A DNA stretch of 64,000 nt from Hemicentrotus pulcherrimus (Eukaryota > Echinodermata > Echinoidea > Camarodonta > Strongylocentrotidae). The stretch spans positions 26,113-90,112 of the forward strand of contig BEXV01000718.1 of NCBI GenBank assembly GCA_003118195.1, read 5' to 3'. Shown piece after piece: positions 26,273-39,477 of this stretch. The notes under the pieces are model-generated. The model had not been told where the DNA came from. It saw only the letters and a list, made by a program, of their open reading frames with translations, and ran no database searches. The position numbers and the translations under genes are program-made. Position 1 is the stretch's first letter. The number at the start of each line of letters is the position of its first letter.

Positions 26273-27794
26273 GAATGTTGAACAGGGGTGACCAGGGATG
26301 GCTGATTTAAATAGATTGAAAACAATATTGGCTAGTTTATAGAAGTCATGTTGTTACACAGTATGAATAATGAAGAGACGTTGTACATATTTCAAAGCTT
26401 TTTTTTGTATACTATAGCTAAATAGAGAAATGATAACAATATAGCTCTATCAATTGTTATTACAATCATCTTGGCAACACCACTGTTTATAATGATTCAA
26501 CATTTTACATTACAATGGAAATTGAAAATGATTTTATTTTCCAACATTCTTATCTTCAAAATGATATGTGTTCTATAGGGACTTTGTGATTGATAACTGA
26601 ATATTCATTGAGAAAAAAAAACTTTAATTATCGAGGCAACCACTTCCAGCATCATAACGAAACAGATGGGGGTGAATTTTTGAAACAATCCGCCATGTAA
26701 TTTTCTAAAAAGTGATACACTATTTGTCACCATGTAGTATACCTTGCGGTGTGTTCACCATATTGTATACCACAAAGCCAAAAATACAAACTTTTCTTTT
26801 AAGAAACGATGTTAAATGCTTCAGCTTTACATACCAGTACTTCAATATGGCTTGAAGCGATTATTAAAGAATCTCTTTAATATACGCCTCCGTACGTTTA
26901 GGCTAAGAGATGTTGCAGAGAAAGGCACTCAACTCCTTACCCTCTTTTCCTTGTACTTCATATATGCAGTATTTGATTATTTCAAAAGGTTGTATATCCA
27001 CGTCTATAGAAGTTGTAAAATATACCTTTTCTTATTAGAATAATGATTTAAACACAAAATTAAAACACGTCGGAAACTTGTTTATGAAAGTAGTCTGAGA
27101 TCTCTGGACTTTCAGAGGAATTCTTGTATTTCACAATTACTATTCTCGATTACTTTTTCGATGAACACGCGTTGCATACGTTAACGTCGGCTTTAAAATG
27201 TCGATGAATTCTTTCAAAATCACATTATGTGCCGTTCAATATACTGCCAACACATATATTCTCCAGACTATGGCCGAATTATATTCTTGTTTACAGTAAA
27301 CACAAAAGGACTCGAAGTGAAGTTATGACCTTTTGCCAGGTAGCACTTCATATCGCCCCTTTCATTATCGGCATGGCTATAATACCACCCCTCCAGTCAT
27401 GATTTCAGAGTGCGCCTGTACTTTATAATGATCCCCCAAATAGGTGCATCTCTCCTCCAGATGAAAACGAGGACCAAATAGTGCATTGTCGAGTTGCTCA
27501 CCCGAAGTCATTCGTAGTGCAGAGTTAAGAAGCTTTTCATGTCCTTAGATGTCCAAGCTTTCCTTGACGATGAACATTTGTAGGATTTTAAAGACGTGAA
27601 CTGTACATTCAACCCAACTAAAGGTTCACTTGAATAGAAAGATGGGCTTCTCTGATTATTTTCCTCTTACAGATTGAAATTTCAAAAGAGTATATTAGAA
27701 ATGCACCTGTTCAGAAAGTTTACTGATGACAATGGTCACATGACATACCACACCACACGAGACCTATATAGTTATTTGATGAAATATGGTAAAA

Positions 27795-27930
27795 CACTCC
27801 CGAGGCAGATGGAGATGGTGCACACTGTGTGAGTGAATCAATCCGATGACCGGAGTAATGATATTCTGTAAAGCGCTCAGAGACGTTTTTTCGTATCAAG
27901 CGCTATTTCGATATAAATTCATCATAATGA
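27795..27930 (+). mobile_element. SINE 3' part
   Basis: AGATGGTGCACACTGTGTG is followed by TCTGTAAAGCGCTCAGAGAC and CAAGCGCTATTTCGATATAA. The same core appears at 18441 and 20005, and the same end at 43985. No head is visible. Confidence 0.65.
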
Positions 27931-30900
27931 TATGTTAAAATGTGACAGGATCTAAAATTAAATTTTGGAGGACATAATATTTATTATTTACAAAACGTAT
28001 TCAATAGATCTAATAACGATATTAATCAAGTGATGTGTAAACAATTTTTGTTTGCATTTTTGGGTTTTGATTTGTCGTTTTGTCTCGGATTTTTTCGGAT
28101 TTTTTTTTTTGCCAGTTCATACAATGTCGTAAGCTGCTGCTGAATCTGAGGTTTTGGAAGGGGTCTCAAGTCGCCCTGTGTGAGCCACTCATTCCTATAT
28201 GGATGGTATTGGTGGATGTATGGTTGACTCTTTCACCAGATTCACCATTAGATGTAAAGGTTGGTGTTGGAGTTCTCTTGTGGTCTTTGCTTTGGATCTC
28301 TCTAAGGTGTTTAATGCAAGGGCGTATAGGCAAACATGACCCATTTTGCACTGTATTGATATACAGATATTGTTTACAGGCTTCACAAGTCATGTCGATC
28401 CCGTTTTATTGCTTTTGAAACAGATTCAAGAATATATTATTTTGAGGCTATATTAAGATTATTTGGCACTGGGAATCTTTTTATGGAAATATATAACGGT
28501 GTTAGGATATATATAAATAAACGCTGATCAGACTTAACAGGTAAATTCTAACTGGTTGAAATTGGTGTGCTTCTACTTACTTCTACTTTTAATAAAATAA
28601 AATAATTATCTTTCATTGGGTTGATAAAGCATAATATCAGAAAAAGGGAAACTTAATCAAGTTCTTGAACTTAACTAGAAAAACAATATTACAATCAAAT
28701 CTAGGGGAGGAGGATAGCCCTTTAAAATGTGTTTGTTTATCTTGTCTTTATTACTTGTGATGTATCATGAGAAGGAAAACATAATAATTTCGTCAAACTG
28801 TGCATTCCGGTATTAAAAAGTGAGCTCTACATCCCAAATTTCTATTCTGCGAAAACAGATCAGGAAAAATTGATTTTCCTGACAGTATTTGAGGCTTTGT
28901 TTCAGATTTTCCCCAGGCAGCAGAACCTGATTACTTCTACAAAGCCGTCCATTACAATCAATGATCATACATCGAGGTATCTTCGAAGAAATTATGAAGA
29001 AATAAGGAGAGGAAAAAAGGAGAGAGGGATTAAATCAGATCAATAAGAAAATCACATTCAAAAGACTTAATAACGCGATAGCTGAGGCGTGATACATGTA
29101 TAACGTTACACTTAACTCATTGTAGTAATGACCAATATTCGATCTTGTAGTTACAACTAAATTCAATCGAGAGCCTGTGGCATCGATCGTTCTTTTCCTG
29201 TAATTGAGAACACAAATACGAGTATCGCTATTTGCTTCAAACCAATTCTTCAAGGGTTCAAATCTCATCTAATCGCTATTTAATTTGACAAACAATCAGG
29301 AAAAATATTGAGTTTTCTCGCTGCACTGTAGTGTTTGCCCTTCGCCCGTCGAAGTTGAATCCACGGGCAAGGTAACGAAATGAGATTTAGCCAATCATTG
29401 TTAACGCATCATATCCGAATTTGGACTGGTTAGGGGGTACCAAACTAGATTATTCACATGATTCAATTGGTTCAACGGAGACATTATGGATAACGAAGTT
29501 TTGGCGCACTTAACTTGATCGTCTGTTCACCGGCACGGTTCCCGCTCGACCTGTGCGCCACGACGGGTATACACACGCGCATCCACATTCACCCACCCAC
29601 CCACAAACAGCAGAAGCAGCAGCATTTCAGTGTTTGGAAACGTAATTAAAATTCGATATTTACAGGCTTGGACCCACCGCAGTCAGTTTGGAGATGGATG
29701 CATGAGGAATTGTGTGGTATATTGGTAATAGACCTGATATTATGACCAATTTGACGAGTGAAATTTGTCACCAGCAAAACAAATTTAGTTCAATCAAGTT
29801 TTTGTCGGTCGAGTAGGTCCTGGGTTAACTGTGGAAGGTGTTGAAGCTGTGACTATGTTTAGGATGTAGGTTCTTGTATCAGTGCGCCCTGTCTATCCTA
29901 ATTGAGGAATTAGGAGAATATTGTATTACGATTGACCCATTCGGGGTTAATGTACGAGGATTCGTATGCGAATTGAGTTTATATCGAATAAAGTAGCATG
30001 GTTATGTTCCGTGAAAAAAAAATGTAAACAATTATGTACCTGGCGGTGGTTTTCTGTTATGGAGATAGGATAAGCATTTTACATAAGGACGTTTATAAAT
30101 ATAGATACAGCTGACATGCAATGTGTACATCTATGACATACAAACTATTACGATTTCTGTAATTAAATTGTATTTACTTGGATGGCGACAATGAAGGCAA
30201 AATAGGGAAGGGGAAGATCATAATAGGTGAAAAGAAACGACAACAAAATTGTTTCTATAGAAGATACATGGTTCAACATTGATTAAAAGAAAATGATGGT
30301 GTTGAAATATGAAAAATGATTGCATTAATGATGAAAGGATGGGAAAAACGAGAACGAAGAAAACGAGGGGAAGAATTTGTGTTACAACTACTGTTAAACC
30401 GATATTACTTCATCTTTCAAAATTATAATCCGTAGCTTTAAAACAAGAAAGTAGGATAGGTTGAAAAAGAATACCTAACATGAGGTAGAAGCCAAAAGGA
30501 CAGAATGATAGAGAGAGAGGATGAAGGCGAGATGGAGAAATGAAAACAAGACGTGTTGAACCATGCGCGAAGCCATGAGAGGTAATTGTTTACCAAGCTG
30601 GGAAGTTTGGTCGGCTGGGTCGATAGTCTCCGCGCCTTGCAGTGCCCCGAGCTACACAGGTGCCGTACCGCTGCCTGCCAAGCCATACCAAGACCGGCCC
30701 GATGACTTATATACACCCCTCATAAACTATACAAGACGCTGGACAGCTACCAATACTATCCACCACCGCAAAACATCCCCAATCACCGTCAACATCGACA
30801 CCACCATCCTCCTCCTCCTCCTCATCAACATCGTCCATCGCTCATCACAATGTATCAACACCTTGTGGTACTGGTGGCTATTGGAGACTGGGGAGCCAAA

Positions 30901-30957
30901 AGGCGCGGGAACTGAGACGAAGATTTACAAACATTTTGGTTGGTTATCGGTCTCACG

Positions 30958-31060
30958 TTGACACGTTGGCTGTCGTCTGTCTGATCAATACGTTTGTTCA
31001 GATTTCCCGCCCAATTAAAAACAGCTTTAGGACTTGTTGTCATCGCACTTTCTTGTCTAT
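30958..31060 (+). repeat. Dispersed direct repeat, copy 1
   Basis: The block begins TTGACACGTTGGCTGTCG and continues through TTTCCCGCCCAATTAAAA to GTTGTCATCGCACTTTCT. It matches 32153-32252 along its length with scattered differences. Function unknown. Confidence 0.8.
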
Positions 31061-31639
31061 AGGCCTCTGGAGAAGTACACACCCATCGTACCATCATCAA
31101 ATCTTAACCCTTTAACCCTAGGTGAAACAGTGATGTCAATGCTTACTGTCACCGTGGTTCAATTAGGAAGATTTATATTATTTCTACCTGTTCATCTCTC
31201 TGCTTAATCGATATGCCCCCTTTCACCTTATGTTCGTTATTCTGGTCTCATTCTTCACCCGTCCTCTCTTGAGGTCACCGAGTTCAGCCCGGGTTTGAGA
31301 ATATCACCGTTCTCTATAACAACAAAAAACAAAAAAACTAATCGTATTTTTGTTTGCACTCCCTTCCACCTTTTTCTTTCCCGTTATACCTGTCACATAT
31401 TTAGCTTATGTATCTTTTTAATAATCATCTTTTTGACCCCCTCCCCAGTCATTATACCATGATGCACTGATGACTCCACATCTTCTAAAGATACTAAATG
31501 ATATCGTTCTCTATCTCTCTCATCTATAAAATTGTTTTTCATCATCGAATATTTCTACTATCGTTCAAAAGCATATGTAATGCACGACGATGTAATAACA
31601 TCGTTACTATCGATCATATTCTGGATTATTTTTAAGGAC

Positions 31640-31985
31640 ATCATAATCATCATCATAACAATCATAACAACCACCACATCGACCACCACCATGATAATCA
31701 TCATCACTGTAATTATCATCACTCTTATCATTACCATCATCACTACCATCATAACAACCACTATAAGAATCGGAATCACTATGAACAGTATTATAGTATC
31801 ACCATCGTCGTCACCATTATTACTATCATTATCCAAAACAGCAAAAGCGATGACTGTAACAAAACAATTAGGCAACAACAATCGTTTTTTCATCACTATC
31901 ACCACCACCATGGTAACCATCAGCATCCTCCTCCCAAATCCTCTTAACTCCTCCCCATCCATACCCTCATCATCACCTATCACAA
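31640..31985 (+). repeat. (ATC)n degenerate trinucleotide repeat
   Basis: ATC, ACC and ATT units fill most of this interval and account for open frames on both strands. It lies between the two copies of the 30958/32153 direct repeat. Confidence 0.85.
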
Positions 31986-32152
31986 TGTCATCTCATCATG
32001 GCGTCTTTATGGGCGGTTAGGGAATAACCAAAAGTGTTTCACCCTTCACACTTTCACACGAACCCAGAACCAAAAAAAACAAAACAAAAAATCCATTTTT
32101 TTTAGGCTAAGAAAAGAAAATAATAAACCCAACGGCTTTTCTAGTCGTGCTT

Positions 32153-32252
32153 TGACACGTTAGCTGTCGTATGTCTGATCGATACGTTTTTTCAGTTTTC
32201 CCGCTCAATTAAAAGCAGCTTTAGATGGTGTTGTCATCGCACTTTCTCGCCG
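32153..32252 (+). repeat. Dispersed direct repeat, copy 2
   Basis: The block TTGACACGTTAGCTGTCG ... TTTCCCGCTCAATTAAAAG ... GTTGTCATCGCACTTTCT is the second copy of the 30958 repeat, about 1.19 kb away in the same orientation. Sequences outside the two blocks do not match. Confidence 0.8.
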
Positions 32253-35200
32253 CGGTCTGATGAAGAGAGCTTGTCGGGCAAGGAAAAGGTCTGAACGCTG
32301 CTGAACATTCTCACATCGGACATTAAAATAATCTACATCTAAACCTATGTGATAAGATTGTTAGAGAGGTTTCGAGTTTAATTATTTTGTTCAGCATACA
32401 CTCTTACTCAATGATACTTGTTTGCTACATATCCCATTTGTACAAGATTTGCAGTTCCGAAACACGATAAATAGTCTTATAATGGGATTCACGCTGGAAT
32501 GAAATACATAACAAAGTATATTATTTAATATAGTATGTTACATTACGGGTTTGCAAAGATGAATGACATATTAATGATACTGTGATGCGAGAAAAGAGTT
32601 ATTCAATAAAATTGATATGCGGAAAATAAAAATCAATTCGAATACATAATTGTTAATAAAATATGATTGAGATGGTACGTATCATGTTAACACAATTTGT
32701 TGCAGTTTTATTTGATTGCTGCATTTTCTTCATTGTAAATGGAGTACATGAAATACGAATGATTTGTGATTGGAAGATTAATGATCGTTTTCATAAGAAT
32801 CTGGTAACCAACCATTGTACGTAATGATGGAAGATATTCTTGTCTAATACGTCACAATATTCCTATTTCATCCTGATTTCGATACAGTAACGGAAACTGA
32901 ATGTATATGTCGGTTTAAAAGATTAAGAATACATCGGTATCCAAACCTACATGGTGTGATGAAACTTGAAACACAAGTTACAAACAGGCGTTACTTCTCG
33001 AACTTCAAACAATCAAGATCACTGGTTTGCATTATATCCTCATGATTTGCTGATCATAGTGAAATTGAATCCGATTGTAAATTACGATTGATTGTTGCAT
33101 ACCATTTTAAAACCCTGGTAATAATGTCGATCATTATGCTTTTCCATGAATAAAAAGGCCATACCAATGGTGCGTATCAAAAAAAGTATTACCAACTTTG
33201 ATAGATTCCTGCAGCAGATTTTTTTTCTTTAAGAAGTGTTGTAAAATTCCTCTTTTAGTTCGAAAACAACTGGTGTCTTAAAAAATTGAGAATGGAACGA
33301 TGTCAACTCATATTGTAAAAAATTATCATTCAAAAGCAAAATTTATGATATTCTCTTAGCCATGATGAAATTATTTTGGCTTCTCTCGCATCCCTTCTTT
33401 AAGATAAGCCTTGTCATTGGGTTTTGTCTGTACGACTGTATCCGTCTCTCCTCATCCCCCCTCTCACTGTTTGTATTTGTTTTGGTATATTCCCCTCCCC
33501 ATCTCTCCTTGTCTGTGTTTCTCTATATTTGAGTTCTCTTTTCTCAGGTCCTGTCTTGTATTATCTGTATTGTATTTAATTCTCTCTTCTCTTCTGTCCC
33601 GTGATTGACATGGGCCCCTGAAGGATGCATCAGCCCGCCTTCCCGCGCATTTCCAGATGTCCAAACAACCTTTCTAGCCGCGCTCCCAGAAATTGCCGCC
33701 CATCCCCTCCCAACACTCACACTTTGCAATGCAAACCAGCTCATTATTTTCATAGACGACACGTAATTGTTTTACCCTTGCCGCCCTAGCACTACCACTG
33801 ACTGTCGTTGCTGCTACTGCTTGGGATGGGGCGACTATACTTAAAGTTAGGTGACGAAACGAAGCGATGGAGCCAGCGAACCCCGTAGGGCATCGCCCTT
33901 ACATCGCCTTCAAAACATAAGAAAGGAGAAGAGGAAAAACTGTAGCAAAGATGAGATTATTACCACAAAATATCAAACGGAGAAAGATGCAAGGAGAGAG
34001 ACAGAGAGAGAGAGAGGCGGGAAGGAACTGCCCTGTGTTTCCCACCATGTAATTGCAATTTGACGAAGCGAGTAGTTTTAATCAGACAACAATGATGAAT
34101 TTTGCTGCTCTCATGGTGAAGGTTTGCGAGTATAGATTATGCGGGTTTAATCATGAGGGCGGTTGTAGCCCAGCGAAATGGCGGAAAGACAGAGAAATGA
34201 GAAGAAAAAAAAATGGGTGCCCCTAGAGCGCTTCCGATACGAAGTATTGTGAGTAACCAAATACGTTTAAAGCCAGGTCAGGGAATCCACTGCGAAATAT
34301 TGATATGATCTGTATAGGGTTACATACGATAGTACTTTTGGCGATGTTAAGGAAACGACCTGATACACAAGAAACGACGCAAAAGAATCAAAGTCATTTG
34401 AAATTGATTCTAACCCTGGCCAGCGAGGTGGAGGAAGAGAGGGAGATAATGCTAAGAAAGAAGTCATATTTTGATAGGAGTAGAGCCAGTGGCGAGTTTA
34501 TCATTGCAATCGTTTTAATGGGTAGCGAGTCTCTAACGATTCTTTCACATGAGTAACACGGAATACAATCGCCATAAATTGATTTCAGACATGTTTGGAG
34601 GCACTTTTGAAGAATCATTTCACTTCTTTTTTGTTGTTTTTACAAACCGTGTTCCTTTGAATTGTTTCAGATTGTTTGTTCTTTTGCAGGCAGTATCATG
34701 ATAGACTATAGTTGCAATATGAATGGCTTTTTTTATTTAACTTAAATCATATCGGTCTCGTACAGAATAATGAAACCATTATTTCAGATATTTTTTTGTA
34801 AAATTTCCTTTCTCTCCAAATGGGATACGACTCTCGGGATTACAAAAAAGAGAGTCCTTGTAAGTTTGTAAAAGTGCTGTAAAAGGAATAATAAATACCT
34901 ATCACAGGTGAAAAAGAATATTGAAATCATTTAAAAACTCGACATTTCACACTATCAAAATCAGGGACTGCTTCAGCTTCATGAAACCAGTTATTAAGGA
35001 GAGGAAACACGAACTAGATATTCATGTCTTTGGAAAAGTCAACACGATACATTCTAGATCGTACTTAAATACGAGTTTCGAGGATAAGCATGATAAGAAG
35101 GAAAAAAGGAAATAGATTTTGGACGGGAAAAATAATGAACTAGGTGTCGTGTGATAGATATTTCTGTATGTGCATTATTTTGATTGGCCCGTCGCCTTAC

Positions 35201-37680
35201 AATATTTGTAAACTCTTATAGAATATATTTACTTGTTTAGCTACATAAACAAGCTGTAAGTTTCACATCGACTACAGTTTACCAAAAATATAAATAATTG
35301 GATTTACTTGTTCTCTACAAAGCACAGTAATGTTGATTAACAACTTAAAAGTTTCAATATTACTGTTCTTTCGTAGATGGCTAATTTGCTTCATAATTGC
35401 CATCCCATGAACGAATTTCATGTGGAAAGATGTAAAAAAGCAAAGTTTCTCCTGTTTCATTTAGTTTCATACAATTTTATACAATATCAATTTGAACACA
35501 AGTTATCGCTCATGAAACAATAGTCTTTAAAATGCTTGCTTTGAATGTATACCATAAAGCGTATACGTCATCATGGTGTCAAATCAATGGTAGTTACAGG
35601 ACCAACATTATGGAACAAACTCCACAAAATGTATCCGATGAGAACCCAGCTTCGCCTCACTTAAAATTTCCACTGGTATTGTAACATATTGATGCTGAAA
35701 TTGTGCCTAGCCGTCATGCCACGCATTATGTCGTTAGTCGTTATCATTGTGCCATGTATTTTGCTTATAGAAGTTGGTACATCATTCGCTTTAAAAAAAT
35801 GTACACGTTTCATTAGTTAACATTACCTGGAAAAGACGTTACTGCAGCAGCAGAAAGACACTGGTAACAAATAACGCGATAGACTCTTTGGCGGAGGTAT
35901 AGATATGGAATAACAAAGCAAAACCCAAGTTTATTAGTATCTTAGTAACTTCTTATTCCACTTATCTTTCCACAGTGTTAGACAATGCTCATTATTATAA
36001 TATTTCATCCGTGCATTTCGTATCGCTTTTCGACCGATATATAGAGTGTTTTACTTTTTTCCTCCACGGACATGGTAATATATTGAGAAAAAAAAAACTT
36101 GAATAATGTATCACTTACAAATCGCATTTGTAAACGGAGTCTTTTTAAGTTTTAAACAGAATAACGCGACTAAATGTAAACTAATATCTTTTACGACGAT
36201 CAGATAACTGATTTTTATTTAAGAACAGTCTCTCTGTCTTCCATTAGTAACAATTGATGCTTACTAGGAGTTATCTTCTAAGCACTTATCTTGCTCCTCT
36301 TTCTTTCTACTTACCTTGTTAAAAGACATTCTTTGGCAGACATAAAAATCATGACTTTCAAATTAGATTAAAACATTACATTAAATTATTCTGTTAATAA
36401 CGATTGTTATTGAATATTAATCTTCATTGTAGCTTTTATTTTAGAAAAGTGATTGAGTTCTTTCTATTAACTATGTGTCTATATTTCATACATGCAATAC
36501 TTTAGTAAAATGTCTCGTTCCGGTGCCTTATTCAAAATTGATTTGAACACTTTTTAAAGTCATAATCTTTAAACTGAATTCCACGTATTTCATGGTCGCA
36601 ATATTTTAAAAGTATTTTCTTCACATTTGTGTGTTTTCGCATGTGCTATCATTATTATCGTCTTGTTGATACCAGGACTAATGGGCTAACAATGAATATT
36701 GAAATCCTGTATGACATGATTAAATAAATGAAATAGATGTGGAGTCGTGTTGATTGCTTTTTGTTTGTTTGCTTCCTGCTTGTGAGTATTTTATGATTTT
36801 TTAAATTTTTATTATTCTAATTGTCGGAATATGTTAGTCGGCTAAGATTATGACAAAACAACGGATACACTCGGCTAATGCCCTTCGCACACATGTCTTG
36901 TAATACCCGACTGTGACCCGGCTACTAAAACTTAAACAGTTTAGATATGCAAATCTAAATAATATGTGAAATTGTCCCGATTGAGATGCTGCAATGTCAT
37001 AGAAATTAAGAGGCAGCTCCCATTATGAAGCCGATTGGATCGTTTCTCGGACTGGAAGGATTATTAAAAAAATCATCCTCGCTCTCAGTTTCCGCTTTTT
37101 AAATCCTCGTCCGGACCCTAAATGAACAATCTTATAAAAAAAAATCTTCATAATCCGATTTCGATTTTTGTTAAAGTCTGGTTGTATTGTTAATTAATAA
37201 TGTGGCCTTAAAATCAATTTTGAAAAAAGGGGAAAATCTAAAATACGTGTACTTCAGCGGTCAAACGTTTATCAATCCTGAACAAATTCTTTTGAAATGT
37301 CATGATAATGGAAGGACATGCATGCGATAAACTGTATAACGTTTTATTTCATGAATGCATTCAGAATTTTCAAATTCATTTATTGAGTACAAATATCAAT
37401 CAATCAACAACAATATTATTAATAAACAAAATATGTATGTGTGTACATAGAGATACATATTCAATCTCATTCATTTATATAGTAATGCTTGGTCTTCAAG
37501 TTACCGTTGTTTAAAATATTTGACAAAGGAAGCATTATTTCTTTGAAATGAATGGAATTGTTCTACATTTTCCTTCTCGCGCTTGAAATATGACTATACC
37601 AGTGTAACTACTTCTTCAGCTTAGGTCATAGTGTGATACATGTAGATGGAAAGAAAGAGAGAGGGATAGAAAGGGAGAGA

Positions 37681-37724
<44 letters not shown>

Positions 37725-39355
37725 AAGAGACGAGAGAGAAAGAGAGAGAGAGAGTGAGAAAGGAAAATAGAGATGGGGGCAACATCACTTCAAAATTACA
37801 ACGATGATGTCAATGATTTGTTTTTCTTTGCCTCATCAGAGGATTTATTAGGTATACATGGTTTACTTTAAAAGATATAATGATACAATTCAAACTTACA
37901 AAATAACAAAAGCATCATGATTGGCATAACAAGGAATTGAAATTAAGTTTTGATTTGCAAAGCATTTGAATATTCATTAAAATAAGAATTATACTGATAA
38001 CTTTGTTTCTCCCTTTTTTAAAATCTCTTTTTCCTTTTTTTTTACATAACACGTAACAACTCTTTTGATCAAAAACATATGCTTTTTTTTATAACTTCTC
38101 TTTGGAAAATGATGTCAATGATAGTGATACATTTTAGTGTAAATTTGAATGCATTCGATGGATAGCTTTATGGCGCGCCACCAGATTGTTAACTTGTAAA
38201 CTAGCAATCAGCTTTTTTTCAAGGGTTACTCTCCCAAGTTGTAACAAACTTTGCTAATCGATAAGGATGGGAGTAAAAACGTTTTCGGTGTTCTAAAGAC
38301 AAAATGTTTGATGAACGGAAACTTGATCGAATACACCCACAATTATAACGGCGGAGAACAATGCAGCAAAATACTATATTGTATGAGACAACAGAGGGCA
38401 ACCTTCATTGTAAGTTAGCAACGAAATTACGAAAGACTGGAGCAGAAAAAATTGATATTTTGTTTTGATTATGTACATTTGAATTTGTATCAATAAAACT
38501 GGACTTTAGTTCTTTCTAACACTTTCTTTTCTTCAAAGACAAGATTGCATGACATATGAAAAGGTGAAAGAGATGAATAAAGAGAGAATGGACTGAGGGA
38601 AAGTAATACGAAACACTTTCGGAAAATATCGCAATAATAACACGAAGGAAATTTAAATACTTATGATAAATTGAGAATCATTTTCTTTTCATCGTAAATT
38701 TTAGAACAGAAGTAACAAAGACAATAATTATACACACTAAGATCTTACATTTTTTTAAAAGGCGGGCCAGAAAACGAAGAAGAAACCACCATAGAAACGA
38801 ATAAAATAGTAGGATGGAGAGTAATCAAAATTACAAAGAAAATTGATCGATGAAGAAATGCAATGTATCTCCAAAGTATGATTATTATACCGTTACGAAT
38901 CGTTATTTCAAACAATGTTCGCATTTAATAAAAGCAAATCGCAAAGCACAAGCAGTCAATTTGAATTGTTACTGTCTAATGTTGGACGATGATGACGCAC
39001 TTCTGAGAGACAGGGAGTTATGATTGAGAACAAAATGACAGAAAACGTATAGACCTAGACCCCATCCGCATTAAAAAAAAAGTATTCGGTAGTTCAGGAA
39101 ATCGATATTTTTTCTCCAGTTCTTTCTAACAGCCTACCCTTCAACCAATTATTAGTAATTTGATTATTTTGTTGATTGTGATGTATATACACAAAGTGAA
39201 AACATGTATTATGTATTGTGGTTGACGAACGGTTTAAACCGGACGTTGTACAGACTTCTTTTCATGAATTACCTTCACCGAATATTCCTTATATTAATGT
39301 TATCATGCATGTCTTGTACAACTTTTCTTTTACTCCAACCAAATTATCTATACAC
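32253..39355. other. AT-rich gene-poor region
   Basis: No coding exon is supported. A GC-richer stretch at 33600-33760 and the (GA)n tract at 37655 stand out. Confidence 0.5.
37655..37757 (+). repeat. (GA)n microsatellite
   Basis: About 100 bp of GA repeat with a few GTGA and GGAA interruptions. Confidence 0.9.
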
Positions 39356-39477
39356 AGAGTTTGGCCAACTTGATTTCACTGGGTCACAAAATGGCGTACA
39401 TTCTTTTGTTTTTTGCTTGCCCAACAAAGCAGCAGTCGCCATATTGTGTCCAACTCGAACCGGGATGGCCAAACTCT
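39356..39477. mobile_element. Inverted-repeat element (MITE-like), about 122 bp
   Basis: Perfect 12 bp inverted ends AGAGTTTGGCCA (39356-39367) and TGGCCAAACTCT (39466-39477). Further in, CACAAAATGGCG and CGCCATATTGTG form a second inverted pair with one mismatch at matching distance, so the arms extend to about 38 bp. No coding frame or clear target duplication is seen. Confidence 0.6.

Noticed and set aside
31532..32020. Ile/Thr-rich and Val/Met-rich frames of 140-160 codons
   Set aside because: Both come from the ATC repeat and have no non-repetitive domain.
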